A stretch of 64,000 bases of DNA from Anniella stebbinsi (lineage: Eukaryota > Chordata > Lepidosauria > Squamata > Anniellidae), in the NCBI GenBank assembly GCA_029215795.1, contig JARDYH010000007.1, positions 22,951,763-23,015,762 of the forward strand, in the 5' to 3' direction. Below the pieces are notes generated by a model. The model worked only from the letters and a program-made list of their open reading frames with translations. It did not search any database and had not been told where the DNA came from. This document shows, in pieces, positions 10,832 to 21,942 of the stretch (positions are counted from its first letter, which is position 1; each line of letters begins with the position of its first letter). Position numbers and translations under genes: made by a program.

Positions 10832-11521
10832 GAGGTGATAAGGATTTTTGATTTGGGCATTGACATAAAATCAAAATTCTGAACTCTGGTTTTCCTCAAG
10901 CCTCAAAGAAATGGTTCAAGAGGAAGCAAAGACACTTAACCCTATACCAGGCTAAAGTTCACACCTCACATTCTAGCATTTCAAAGGAAGAACACAGAAA
11001 ACCACAACCCATAACATCCTTTCCTAATAACAAGTCTCACAAGCACATCCCCCAAATGGTGTTGTAAATTACACATGATTCAATGGCCCTCAAACACAAT
11101 CTTACAGACATGATGGCACCTATCATGTAAACATTTTCAGATTCTTCCAAAGAAAAGCTGGCCAGTAGATGAAACCAAACACCATCAAGTATCAGTAATC
11201 GAAGGTTATCAGGATGTAACAAATTACATTGAGGCGTCGAATGCCCGGGATGTTGTTTTATTATGGTTTAGAAAATAATTTAGTTGAATCATTTATTGTA
11301 CATGTAGTCCGTCACAGGAGGGAGGGGTGGTATTTGACATCAAGCCTGAAACAGAGATAAAATGAAACAGTTTTGCCTTTGAGATTCAGAGATCTTTGGT
11401 ACTACCCATGTGCCACATCTCTCTCCTGCGTACGTTGTATTGAATAAACCTGTTGAATCGGAATTTGCCTGTTCCTGGTGATTCTTCAACTCGAGGATTA
11501 GGGAAATTCCCTTAACAGAGG
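10832..11521 (+). mobile_element. Solo LTR with 4-bp TSD
   Basis: The 682-bp LTR (10836-11517) begins TGATAAGG and ends CCTTAACA, giving TG...CA termini within an 8-bp imperfect inverted repeat. It is flanked by GAGG at 10832-10835 and 11518-11521. Removing it restores continuity of the surrounding LINE (GCTACTAGGAGG then AGGGCCTTCTC). A poly(A) signal AATAAA lies at 11443-11448, followed by CCTGTT, as in a U3-R-U5 layout. No internal gag/pol/env remains, so it is the product of LTR-LTR recombination. A 4-bp TSD fits a gammaretrovirus-like ERV or some Ty3/gypsy groups; I cannot decide which. Confidence 0.82.
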
Positions 11522-11891
11522 AGGGCCTTCTCTGCTGTGGCACGCCAGCTGTGGAATGAGCTCCCCAGAGATGTTCACCTGGCATCTACATTATACTCCC
11601 TTAGATGCCAGGTGAAGGCTTTTTTATTTTCGCATTGTTTAAACAGTTCTTCAGTTTGATTTTTAACGTTGCTGTTGAAATTTGTATTTTAAATCCTTAT
11701 CAATTTCTGCATGACTGCTCGGTTTTTATCCTGGTTGTGTTTTCATACTGTATTTTAAATTTTGTTTCTATACTGTCGTTGTTTTATATTTTGAATGTTT
11801 TTTATGATTTTAGTTTTTGTAAACAACCCAGAGAGCTTCGGCTATTGGGCTGTGTAGAAATGTAAATAAATAAATAAATAAATAAATAAAT

Positions 11892-13334
11892 GCTAACAAC
11901 ACATTGAGCCTTTTTACTTCGATCACATATTACTTTCAAATTTTGGTAAAAAACTACTAGTGGTCAAAGCTAACTATTTTATTCAGTCTTTTCAAGGGGA
12001 AATGCCTTTCATTGGTTTGGTGAAGTTCAGTGGAGTATGGTTAAATGCCTTTTTTTTCCCTATTAAAGCCTATTAAACATTTTTCCTCCTCCTTTGGTTC
12101 TTATATTGGAGTCTTAGTTTGGAACAAGATATCTGTTTGGATTGGAAGGGAGAAGGGGTGAGAAAATGCCTTCGAGTCCAGATTTGCATTTTTATGTCAG
12201 AATACACAGTTTGCACCACCCAAAACTGACATTGAACGGAACACAACCTGTTAATGAAATCTGTACATATTGTTAGGCTCATGATCAATTTTGGGAGGCA
12301 GATGCATACAAAAAATGCATACATTTAAAATGCATGCACACATAACTTCTTTTGCCAATGGGGGAAAATCTGCATATGTTTAAAAATGTTTAGAAATAAT
12401 ATTAACATTTAGGAAAATGTCTATGGAAATATGTATGATGTTTTATGTGGGGATAAGGAAAGCTTGTACTCTGATGAAGAGCAGAATTGGACCAAACTTG
12501 GCAGTGGAGGAATGAGAAACTTGATAAGATTAAGCTTGACAGACCTGCCTGTCCCTAGCCAAATATCCATCCATGAAGGAAAGATGTGCCTCTATCACTG
12601 GCTGAGTGAATTTTAGCTGCCTGCCCTCTTCACAAAAAAAGGTGCCGATATTCAAGTGATAAAGTGTCCACGTGAACTAAACACTTTAATTGGGCTCCTC
12701 TTTCTACAGACGACAAGACCTCTAAGCTGGAGATGGTTAAAGACTGCAGAAACAAATGAGGGAGGTTTGATGGCCACTTTCTTCAAAGGCTCTCAATTTC
12801 TCCAAGACAAAAGAATGTGTCAAAAAAAATATCAAAGAGAATGCTGGGATCGGCTTTAGAAGACATTAAGAGTGAAAGTAAGTGAATATTACTGGAAGGT
12901 AAGTGTATAACACTTATACACTTGAACACTGTGTCCTGCACTGCCCGCTCCTTTTGTGAACATTACTTACCTATTTAATATAGCATCCCCAACTAAAAGC
13001 AAATTGCCTCCTGGTGTTACAGCACAGAGAGTCTGGGGAAGTTAATCCTACTCAGTTAGCAAAGCAGCAAGTCCGAGGGTTGTTAATTGATGTCAGCTTA
13101 TATACCCCACACCCAGCTCCGTCTATGCAGCACTGAACTCACACCATTGTGAGTGTGCGCGTCCATGGCCCATTGCACGCACGTCTCATTCCAGGGCTAG
13201 TTTCAAATGCCAATTCCCCCTGTGGACCTCTCCACACTGGCGATGGTAATGGTGAATAAATATTGGACTTGTGTTTTGAAATAGTGGCAACTAGCAAGCC
13301 TTTTCAGCCTCAATTGACTCAAATGTGCTGGGTC
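11892..13334. other. Unassigned, mostly unique sequence
   Basis: No recognised repeat. About 13010-13260 looks non-repetitive and balanced in composition and may include conserved noncoding DNA. No gene features are visible. Confidence 0.4.
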
Positions 13335-13390
13335 CGGATATGAAGCTGCTTTATACAGAGTCAAAGTATTGGCTACCTATTCTATTGGTA
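13335..13390 (-). mobile_element. tRNA-SINE 3' fragment (second SINE family)
   Basis: GAAGCTGCTTTATACAGAGT followed by CAAAGTATTGG is the reverse complement of the 3' half of the SINE family whose other copies lie at 16078-16240 and 21495-21942. Confidence 0.6.
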
Positions 13391-13937
13391 ACCACTGGTT
13401 ATAGCATGATATTTGTAAATGGAAATATTATACACTGCAAATTGATCGTTTCTGAAAATCTGGGAGGTGGCTCTTCCTTGAAAACACAATAAAAACGCAA
13501 CACAACATGACCAGAGGGAAAATCAAGCATGACTCACCCTTAGAAATGTGGTCTCCTTCCATTACATGCATTAATGCAGGGTCTACAGACCATCATCCAT
13601 TGAATGTGTGGCCCTATTTTGGGAAGGTTGTAATAACTAGCAAGATTAATAATTGAAAAGTAATCATTTTGTGGCTGCAATAGAACTTAAAATGTGTGCA
13701 ACAAGTAAATAGGTGTAGAACCTGTGATTAATAACGTAAAGCAGGGTTTGTATGTGTTGATTTTTTTTTTTTGGTTCTATCATTGTTACTTTGTATTTCT
13801 AAAATAAATTATTTGTTTCTTAAAAATAATTAAAAAAAATCTGAATACCTTCAGATAGTTCCCAGTCAGATTTTTTTTTCCAATACAGATTTGTGCAATC
13901 ACTAAGACAATCGGCAATTGTCTTTTTAATGCTCAAT

Positions 13938-13999
13938 CTTTTTAATTTTTGTAAACCGCCCAGAGAGCTTCGGCTATAGGGTGGTATATAAGTGTAATA

Positions 14000-14042
<43 letters not shown>
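13938..14042 (+). mobile_element. L2 3' tail with (AAT)n
   Basis: TTTTTGTAAACCGCCCAGAG then AGCTTCGGCTATAGGGTGGT, the conserved L2-type 3' end, passing straight into about 14 AAT units that probably grew from the element's tail. Confidence 0.88.
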
Positions 14043-14289
14043 GGCTGCAGCATGTCATCTGGTGGCAACTCAGAAGTGGGCCGTCTCCATGATGGCACCA
14101 CCTTGGGAAATTTCTTCCTTTCTGGTAACTGTGGTGTGCTAACTGTGGCATGTTTTAGGGGCCTGCTGTAGATCCATCTCTTTATCCAACCCTTGCATGA
14201 ATTATTGTGCTGTCCAGCTATTTTGTTTAGGACTTACTGTATTTTTTATTATGGTTTTAAATATTTTAATCATTTTAACTGATGAACAT

Positions 14290-14895
14290 TTATTTCTTTA
14301 TTTCTTTATTTCCAATATTTATGTACCGCTCCCCCTTCAAGGATTTTGGAACAGCGGTAAAATAGAATAAAATAATGAAAACAGAATAAAAACACATTAA
14401 AAAGTTTTTGTGTTTTTTTACAAGAAGCAAAATGCAAAATGAACAGTGGCTGGTCATTAAGGGAAGGCTTCCTGGAACAATGACATTTTCAGGAGGTACC
14501 AATTGGAATATAAAGTTGGCGTGTGCCTGACCTCCAGAGGCAGGGAATTCCATAGGATGGAGGTGACCACACTGAAGGCTCTTACCCTGGTGGAACCACC
14601 AGGAACATGCCCTCAGATGCCCTCAGTGACTGGGCAGGTTGACAGGAGAGGAGACGCTTTCTGAGGTATCCTGGTCCCAAGTTGTTTAGGGCTTTGTACA
14701 CTGGTACTAGAACCTTAAACCTGGCCTGGTAGCAAATAGGCAGCCAGTGCAGTTACCTCGCTCTCGACATCAGCCAAACTGCTGCATTCTGTACTTGCTC
14801 CAACTTTTGGAGCAGCTTTCAGGACAGCCCCACTTAGGGTGCATTGCAGTAATCCAATCTTTAGGCTACTAATACCTGTACTACCATGACCAAGC
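14290..14895 (-). mobile_element. L2-type LINE 3' region
   Basis: Read on the minus strand this is the end of an L2-type ORF2 and its 3' UTR: a TTGGATTACTGCAATGCACC-like stretch (RT C-terminal, about 14840-14860), CAGCAGTTTGGCTGATGTC, a CCAGGTTTAAGG stretch and a T/A-rich tail at 14290-14310. No frame is intact. Confidence 0.75.
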
Positions 14896-14949
14896 TATTC
14901 CTTTTGTACTTATTATGATGTATTTTAATTTTTTGATTTTGTAAAACAA

Positions 14950-15700
14950 CAGTCCTATGTCCCGTAGACAGCATCTGGGGGACATAGGATTTTTTGGTTT
15001 TCTGACTCCAGGCTCAGAGACAGTGTTCTGAACCATGCTCCCTGCCCCTCGTAGACATTGTAGGTCTACAGGCCTGCAGGCCAGAGTTGCTTTCAAAGGC
15101 TTTTGGCTAGTGGCTGCTTCTGCTTTTAACATGGCAATTTGCTATTCTCTGTATTGCTCTGTAAGCATCTTTCTGACTGATGGGAAAAGATGGGCCAAAG
15201 CATGGTCAATGTACAGTGAGCTCATGAGGCACCTGGCACCTTATCTGCAAAGTCTAATGAGGTGGGTACCTTATCTAAGGATACTAACAAGCTTACATTC
15301 CAAAGAATAGGCTGTGCCAATGATACCCCATCAATCAGCTGTGCCAATTAGTAAGTTTTCCTGTGCAAAGAAGATTGCCCTTGTTAATGCCAAAAGTGTC
15401 TTACTTATCAGTAATGCCAATTAGGTCCATATTATCCTATGCTGAGAAAGAGTGCCTTATTATTCCCAATAATTAATCACTTGCTTAAGTTGGCCACTGT
15501 GCCAAAGCCAGTATCCTATGTAAGTTGCTCTTGTACCCAGGTTTGGAGTCCAGGCTGGTCGATGGTTTTTTGCAGAAGCCTTCACCGTCTGGTCCACCTT
15601 TTATTGGGTATGCCTGATATGCGCTATAAGTTACTTAATAAAAACCTGTCCTTGTAAGCATACCTTGAATCTGACTTATTGTTTCCTTGGTTTCCCTGTA
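14950..15700 (+). mobile_element. Possible second LTR remnant
   Basis: The 3' part has an LTR-like layout: GCGCTATAAGTTACTTAATA AAAACC, with AATAAA at 15637-15642, then CTGTCCTTG and a U5-like T-rich stretch ending near 15700. A candidate TG start is TGTCCCGTAGAC near 14956. I could not find a matching TSD or a convincing CA end, so boundaries are approximate. Confidence 0.33.
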
Positions 15701-16077
15701 AAAAACCTGAAAGCCCATGGCTGGGGCATATACCCCTCTTTCTCCCCCTCACTGCCAGTCTGGAGTGAACTGTGGTGGCTACCTCTATGTGCTAGCACAG
15801 AGACAGTGAAGAGAGGGTGGTCTGAGAGGCAGGGAGGAGAGGAATCATTTGGAGCTATGCAGCTCCAAAGCCCCCAGCAAGACAGCCAAAATTAACCACC
15901 TATCCAAAAATGCAGCGTGGGCGGAGCACGGAGGAGAGGATTCCCCTCTGTGCTTCAGCCGCCCTGCATTGAATACATAAATCCCCATAGGGTTGCACCC
16001 TAAACCTTACAGATTTTTAAAAAAATATATATGGTATGCAATATAAAAATTAATTAAATAACAAACAAAGCAACCGC

Positions 16078-16240
16078 AGGTCCATCTAGCCTGGTATTCA
16101 CTACCCTGAGTATTGGCAGCAGTATACCAAGGTAGGTTTGCATGTTATCTGAGATCTTTTTTAAGTGGAGAGGACAGACATTTAAGCTTGGACCTTTACA
16201 TGCAAAGCATGGATGCTATAACTTAGCTACTGCCCCCCTT
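16078..16240 (-). mobile_element. tRNA-derived SINE (second family)
   Basis: GTCCATCTAGCCTGGTATTC at the left and CATGCAAAGCATGGATGCTA followed by TAACTTAGCTACTG at the right are the reverse complement of a SINE with a GTAGCTCAGTGGTAGAGCAT-type tRNA promoter. Diverged but nearly full length. Confidence 0.75.
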
Positions 16241-16894
16241 GCATGCACTGCACCCCATGGAGAAGAAGTGCTGTTTCATTCAGTTACTCAGGTTGCCTAC
16301 TGTGGGAAGCAAGAACTGGTCATAGGGTTGAATGAGTTCCACCAAATTAAAGTATTTCACCACAGAACTGGACAATTCCCTTGAAAATTGGACATTTTTT
16401 AACAAAATCCTTATTACCGAGATTACTCACAGCACTTAAAGAAATGTGACAGCATTATCTACATTGTCTTTGTTACATTGAACTTCATTTTACATCTTAT
16501 TATTTTTGCAGCTCTTATTAAGAATATGACTCCTGGCTAGAAAACCCATTTTGGGGTGTGGAGGGACGGACATCCTCTGATTGTCTTTTCTTTTTATAAC
16601 ACAGAAATGCCCTGACCTCTTCCCCAGCTACACTGTTTAAGAATGCTGAAATCCTTAGCCAGTGACAAAATCATCATTTGCAGCTAAGTGCTGAAATAAC
16701 TAATATAGGAACACTCAAGTGAAGGACGAGCTAACAGAGATAATTTCTTTGCTATCACTGCCTTTTACATTACTTAACACTCTCAGTTAAATCTAGAATT
16801 GGTTCTTAAGCTTCTCTTTCTCTCAGCTGGTGCTTTGAGAATGACAAAGTGCCCCATGACATTCTGATTCACAAACTAGTGAAAAATGGGCTAG

Positions 16895-17748
16895 ATGGAA
16901 CAACTATTAGGTGGATCCGCAGTTGGCTACAGAATCGGACTCAATGGTAACTTTTCACACTGGGAGGAGGCAACGAGCAGGGTACCACAGGGCTCAGTCT
17001 TGGGCCCAGTGCTTTTCAACATTTTTATTAATGATTTGGATGAGGAGGTGCAGGGAATGCTTATCAAATTTGCAGATTACACAAAATTGGGTGGGATCGC
17101 TGATAGCCTGGAAGACAGAAACAAACTTCAAAGTGATCTTGATAGGCTGGAGTGCTGGGCTGAAAACAACAGGATGAAATTTAATAGGGATAAATGCCAA
17201 GTTCTACACCTAGGAAAAAGAAACCAAGTGCACAGTTACAAGATGGCTCAGTGATATGACAAGTGAGAAGGATCTTGGAATTGTTGTAGGTCAGAAGTTG
17301 AATATGAGCCAAAAGTGTGATGTGGCTGCAAAAAAAAAAAAAAAAAAGCAAATGCTATTTTGGGCTGCATTAATAGAAGTATAGCTTCCAAATCATGTGA
17401 GGTACTGGTTCCCCTCTATTTGGCATTGGTTAGGCCCCATCTTGAGTACTGCATGCAGTTCTGGGCACCACACTTCAAGGAGGATGCAGACAAGCTGGAG
17501 CATGTTCAGAGGAGGGCATCAAGGATGATTAGGGGTCTGGTAACAAAACCCTATGAGGAGACACTGAAAGAACTGGGCATGTTTAGCCTGGAGAAGAGAA
17601 AATTGAGAGGATATATGATAGCACTCTTCAAATACTTGGAAGGTGGTCACATGGAGGAGGGTCAGGATCTCTTCTTGATCAACTCAGAGTACAGGACACA
17701 GAATAAAGGGCTCAAGTTGCAGGAAGCCAGATTCTGGCAGCCACACTT
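16895..17748 (+). pseudogene. CR1 reverse transcriptase pseudogene (C-terminal half)
   Basis: Recognisable blocks are SRVPQGSVLGPVLFNIFIN, DLDEEVQGMLIKFADYTKLG, CWAENNRMKFNRDKCQVLHLG and, after a break, LVRPHLEYCMQFWAPHF, KLEHVQRRASRMIRGL and ELGMFSLEKRKLRGYMI. These belong to the palm, thumb and connection of a CR1-type RT. The catalytic FADD box reads FADY, so an essential aspartate is gone. A stop near 17252 and an expanded A-run at 17330-17347 separate the two open parts. The ORF is cut at 17748 by foreign sequence. Confidence 0.92.
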
Positions 17749-18144
17749 TATCTTAGCTTCTTGCAGCTGCTGCCCCTGTCTAACTTTTACTATTAGCCCC
17801 CCCCCCCCAGCTCTACAGCCCAGCAACCTGGCCTCAGACAAGCCTCTATTTGTTCTCGCTGCCACCAGTACCTTCTTTAGGTACACCTCAATGACCACAC
17901 CAGCTGGATGAAATTAACAAGATTTATTAACATAAGTTTATTTCTTTTCAGTAAGCTTATTGGTTTCCTCAGTTCATTTGTGTAGCGGTTTCAAGTACAA
18001 TGCTTATGTTTTAAACAGTTCTTAAAGCTAAAATTTCCTCTCACAATATTAAATCAATCAAACACCTCACATTTCCTCAAATACTCTTTCTCACACTTTC
18101 TCAATTTACCTTCTTTAAATCAACTTACAATCAACTCCCCTGTT

Positions 18145-18185
<41 letters not shown>

Positions 18186-18440
18186 ACATATATATCTCAT
18201 TCGCTCCCCAGCTCCTCCCACTCTCCCACAACTCACCAATCTAGGCACTCCAAACAGCTAGCCAGTCAGCACTCACTTACCAATCATTCCATACTTACCC
18301 AGACCTGCAACTTCAAACAGTGAGTACACTCTGGCCTAGTCATTCACTTTACTAGTTATAATTCTTACTTTTTAAAGACATATAACTAAATGCATCTCAT
18401 ACTAATAACCTTTGCAACATATTTACACCTTTAAACTATT
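17749..18440. other. Foreign insert in CR1, with (CT)n tract
   Basis: About 690 bp of sequence unrelated to CR1. It includes a C-run near 17800, a T/A-rich middle and a CT microsatellite at 18147-18182. No TIR, TSD or LTR ends were recognised, and the missing CR1 suggests insertion accompanied by deletion. Confidence 0.6.
18147..18182. repeat. (CT)n microsatellite
   Basis: About 18 CT units. Confidence 0.97.
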
Positions 18441-18879
18441 AGATCATCACAGATTCCTGCACTGAGCAGGGGGTTGGACTCAATGGCCTTATAGGCCCCT
18501 TCCAACTCTACTATTCTATGAGTCTATGATTCTATGATTCTATGTGCATGCTGAATTCCATGCTGTGGGTTCAGAATTTTCTATAGATACTGGTGCTGTC
18601 GAGTATATCACCCTCACACCCACCCACATCTTTTCCATTGGCAAGACTCTAGATGGAGGAGGAGGACAGTCTCGTGTGTTATCCACAAACAGAGACAAAG
18701 GACTGATACAGGTCTGAAGTTCAGAAGAAGCCAGTGGCTGAGACACAAGGCTTGCAGTACCATGGACAGTTCACTGTGTAAGGAACTCTCTTCAAGGTCC
18801 TTGCGCCAAATGATGCTGGCTTGTATTATTCCATGGCCTGACTACTCTTCCTAGGGTCTGCTCTCATGACTGAGGAATG

Positions 18880-19020
18880 AAAATACCTAAAGGGGAAAGC
18901 CTTTAGACATGAAGCCTAGCAGTTCTGCAATTCCTTCCTTCCTGGTGCATTCTCTCTGTGTGAAAAGAATACTGGACAAGTTGGATCTGTGATCTGATCC
19001 AGCACAGTTCTTCTTATGAT
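18880..19020 (+). mobile_element. CR1 3' end fragment, old
   Basis: GAATACTGGACAAGTTGGAT followed by CTGATCCAGCACAGTTCTTC and TTATGATGAG is a diverged CR1-type 3' end (usual form ...CTGATCCAGCAGGGCTCTTCTTATG). Confidence 0.65.
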
Positions 19021-19487
19021 GAGCAGGAAGTGCTTGGCATGATGGGACTTGGTTAGTTGTGTGTGGCAGGGGGGAGTCAGAATCAGGAGAAGCTGTCTCT
19101 GAGGCCCTAATTATTCTGGGGTCTCAGGTTCTACGTTCAAGATCAGGAACCAGATCTCAGTCCTTTACTGGAAAATTGGAAATGTGGGCAGAACATACTT
19201 GACTAGCTCCCCTCCTTCCATATCCAATCCATGGCTCTACTTGGGACCGAATCAATGACAATATCTAATATGTTGAGGGAATTGCTTATACCTGGCAAGG
19301 AATTAGGGAAAATAGAGGTTCGGAGGATCAGGCGTTGAACCTTGAAACTTTTCTGATAATTTGAATGAATACAGCATAGAAACAAAGATAAGTCACTGGG
19401 GTTAGTTAGGAGAGATCAACATGTTACCTTCAAAAGGTATTAAGAATTCACCATAGTTCTGTTTTTATATCTTCTTTTCTTCCTCTT

Positions 19488-19665
19488 GCAAGGAACTCAA
19501 GGCCATTTTACCCTCAAAATAACCTTGTACGGTAGGTCAGGATGAGAGCCAGTGGCTGGCCCAAAGACAACAACAAGTGAGTTCATGGTCATATGGACTA
19601 GAACCCAGATCTCCTGAGCCCCCCGTTCAACACTCTCACCACTATACCATGCTGGCTCTCATTTT
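19488..19665 (-). mobile_element. tRNA-derived SINE (first family)
   Basis: On the minus strand it opens with GAGAGCCAGCATGGTATAGT and GGTGAGAGTG (A-box side), has GGGTTCTAGTCC (B-box) and continues with CTTTGGGCCAGCCACTGGCT and a CTTGAGTTCCTTG tail. Same family as 591-829 and nearly complete. Confidence 0.8.
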
Positions 19666-20190
19666 TGCCTTCCTAAAGGAAATTAGTTCCTCAAATTTGT
19701 GGATTTCAATTTGATTTCACTCTCTGCTACCTATTCTATCTGCAAAGGCTTGTTTTTTTCCCCAGCTACAAGTGCCTTCAGCTGTGGATAAGTCTCAATT
19801 TGCCCTCAACGGTTCATGGCATTTGGACAAATCCCACATAGAAACCTCAATAGAAGCACTGGACTATTAGCTTCACAGGCTCTCTCCTCTTTGGCATTTC
19901 AAGATCTTCACTGAGGTGAAAAAGAAATAAATATCAAAAAGTCTAAGTCCTGGGCTCTTATGTATTATTTCATCATCTTAGTAATACGGTGCACAGATTC
20001 TAAACTCTAAACGTCCTAAAGGTGGTTATTTTATTTTTCTCTCTCTCACTAGGAAATAAAAAAAGGAATGAAAAAAGAAATCTGCACCACAATGTAGATT
20101 TCACATATAGAAATGACCACAAATTAGCAGTTCACTTATACAAAAGAAACACATTTGTGTTTCAGTTTCCACTTATACACTGCAACACAA
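19666..20190. other. Unassigned sequence
   Basis: No recognisable gene or repeat. Confidence 0.45.
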
Positions 20191-20698
20191 TGGCTCAATT
20201 TGGATGGCATATTAAGCAACGGAGGGGTAAATAACGTACTGATGCTGCGTTAGGCAGGAGAAGCTCCACAGACGACACACTGCAGCTGGCGCTGCTCGGA
20301 ACCGGCAAAAGCCCCGGCTGCAAGGAACTTTCGGCGGCCATTTTGGTTGCAGCCTCTCCTCCGTGTGTCCCCCAGCTGTATCCCAGCATGCACCGTGAGT
20401 TCTGCCGGCTGCATAGAGCGGCTGGGTTTTTTTGGCTGCACTAGGCATCAGAACTCTATTCCGAAACGGAATAGTCCACAGAGAGAGGGGGGCTGAATTT
20501 GGATGACACTTTAAACAATGGGGCTTCGGGCTAAACAACATGCAAGCCCGTTGTTTCGCTCCATTGTTTAAAGTGCCTGATTAACGTACTGTCAGTTGTG
20601 TGTGCATTGTGTTACCCTCTAGATAACACAATAAGCAACACAACTGACGATTGTTCCCCCCCTCCTCCATTGCTTAATGTGTCGTCCGAACTGAGCCA
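20191..20698. mobile_element. Hairpin-rich TIR element (MITE), superfamily unclear
   Basis: The ends are inverted repeats of about 35 bp: left TGGCTCAATTTGGATGGCAT..AAGCAACGGAGG, right complement TGGCTCAGTTCGGACGACAC..AAGCAATGGAGG. A second inverted pair inside (CACTTTAAACAATGG at about 20500 and CCATTGTTTAAAGTG at about 20559) suggests nested palindromes. Length is 508 bp with no coding capacity. No clear TSD was found, so I leave the superfamily open. Confidence 0.75.
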
Positions 20699-21491
20699 TA
20701 TTCTAATGTTTAGCTTCAGATACTTGAGACACAATTCACTGGGAATTTTCCTGTGCATGCCCCACTACAATAAATGGGTTCAGCGTAAGAACACTACTGT
20801 ACTGCTCATGTGCAGGTCTGACTCATTTTCTCTCTTGCTTTATTGAAGGTACTTGTCTACCACCTACAAACATATTCCACGGCAGGTATTTTTAATTCTA
20901 CCCCCTCACCTACTCCACAAATACCCACGAAAAAAAACCAGAGAAATGGCCCAGAAAACTGCAGCATCTTTGATACTCTGCTAGTGCCCACCATTCAGGG
21001 ACTGTGGACATGATCATGCTCACATGGCCTTCACACATGGAGGGAGGCAATGAACTCATGGCAAATAGGACATGTTCACATCACAAAACCATGAATTGCA
21101 AAGCATCACCAGTCAGTCCCCATTCCATTGGCACAGCTATCAATGATCATCCAGTGCTGCTATTCCCAAGAATGTGACCTCATTTAGGTCCATGGCAGAT
21201 TTCTCCAGCATCCTTAGTAGTTGCCTTTCAGCCCAGTGGCTGAGCAATAGCAGGAGCAGGGCAGGTGCAGCTCCATGTTGGGAACATCTTCATGGAGCTT
21301 GCCTGGAGCAAACATGAGCATCCTGGTGAGCCAAGAGAATCTTTGTGAGTCTGCCTCTGGTAATGGGGAGGACCTCTATCTGCTCTTAAAAGGTTTGGAA
21401 ACTCTCTCTTGATAGTCGCCATGCACAAAACAACCAAGGAATCCCAAAGAGTAACACAAGATATTGCCTTCTCCTAAGACAGCTCATTACT
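20699..21491. other. Unassigned sequence
   Basis: No recognised repeat or gene features. Confidence 0.45.
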
Positions 21492-21942
21492 GCATTGAGC
21501 TCAGTATTGTCCATACTAACTGGCAGCCATTTTCCAGGGTTTCAGGCAAGAGGTTTTCAGGGCCATCCCAAGTCATTTCACTGCCTGAGGCAAAAGGACA
21601 AGATGGCACCTCCTCTATTCCATGAAAACAACTGGACTGGCAGTTGAATCTTGCCTCAACATTGGTGATGGGGGAGTGTCTTCCACCACACTCAAGGCCA
21701 GTAGGCTCCCTTTGTGGGTTCAAGATAGGCCATGTGGCACACACAACTCTATGTTCCAAGGAGAGGGAATGGCTGGGTGGCTCAGGTGCCAATTCTGCCC
21801 CCCTGCATCTGATGCCTAAGGCACTTGCCTCACACTGCTTCATGGTAGGGCTAACCCTGGAGCTTTTCCAGCCCTGCATGCCATAGATTAAATTTGGGAT
21901 TTTCTGCATGCAAACTATGTGCTGTACCACTGAGCTAGAGCA
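21492..21942 (-). mobile_element. tRNA-derived SINE split by a hAT element
   Basis: The SINE halves are 21492-21557 (GAGCTCAGTATTGTCC, CTGGCAGCC, CCAGGGTTTCAGGCAAGAGG) and 21868-21942 (CCAGCCCTGCATGCC, TTCTGCATGCAAACTATGTG, TACCACTGAGCTAGAGC). Together they make the second SINE family in minus orientation, interrupted by the element at 21558-21859. Confidence 0.78.
21550..21867. mobile_element. Short hAT-like element with 8-bp TSD
   Basis: The element is 21558-21859 (302 bp), starting CAGGGCCATCCC and ending GGGCTAACCCTG, so both ends are of the CAGGG hAT type. Flanks GAGGTTTT (21550-21557) and GAGCTTTT (21860-21867) match at 7 of 8 bases. Subterminal CACTGCCTGAGGCAAAAGG and CTTGCCTCACACTG are inverted relatives. 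No coding capacity. Confidence 0.78.

Larger units (their letters stand above)
9411..11891 (+). mobile_element. L2-clade LINE, broken copy interrupted by an LTR
   Basis: The LINE runs from about 9411 through reverse-transcriptase coding sequence to about 10835, is interrupted by an LTR insertion (10836-11517), and resumes at 11518 with AGGGCCTTCTCTGCTGTGGC and the C-terminal and 3' UTR region. It ends with AGAGCTTCGGCTATTGGGCT and an AAAT repeat (about 11866-11891). The 5' end is missing, as is usual for LINE copies. The copy is plainly dead. Confidence 0.9.
16826..18541 (+). mobile_element. CR1 LINE, 5'-truncated and interrupted
   Basis: Coding sequence for the C-terminal half of the CR1 reverse transcriptase covers 16826-17748. 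The 3' end (GATTCCTGCACTGAGCAGG, then CCTTCCAACTCTACTATTCT and an ATTCTATG repeat) is at 18451-18541. Between them, 17749-18440 is unrelated, and about 150 bp of CR1 expected between the two parts is absent. Confidence 0.9.

Noticed and set aside
13942..14151. Poly-Leu and poly-Ile frames
   Set aside because: Translation of the AAT repeat after an L2 tail.
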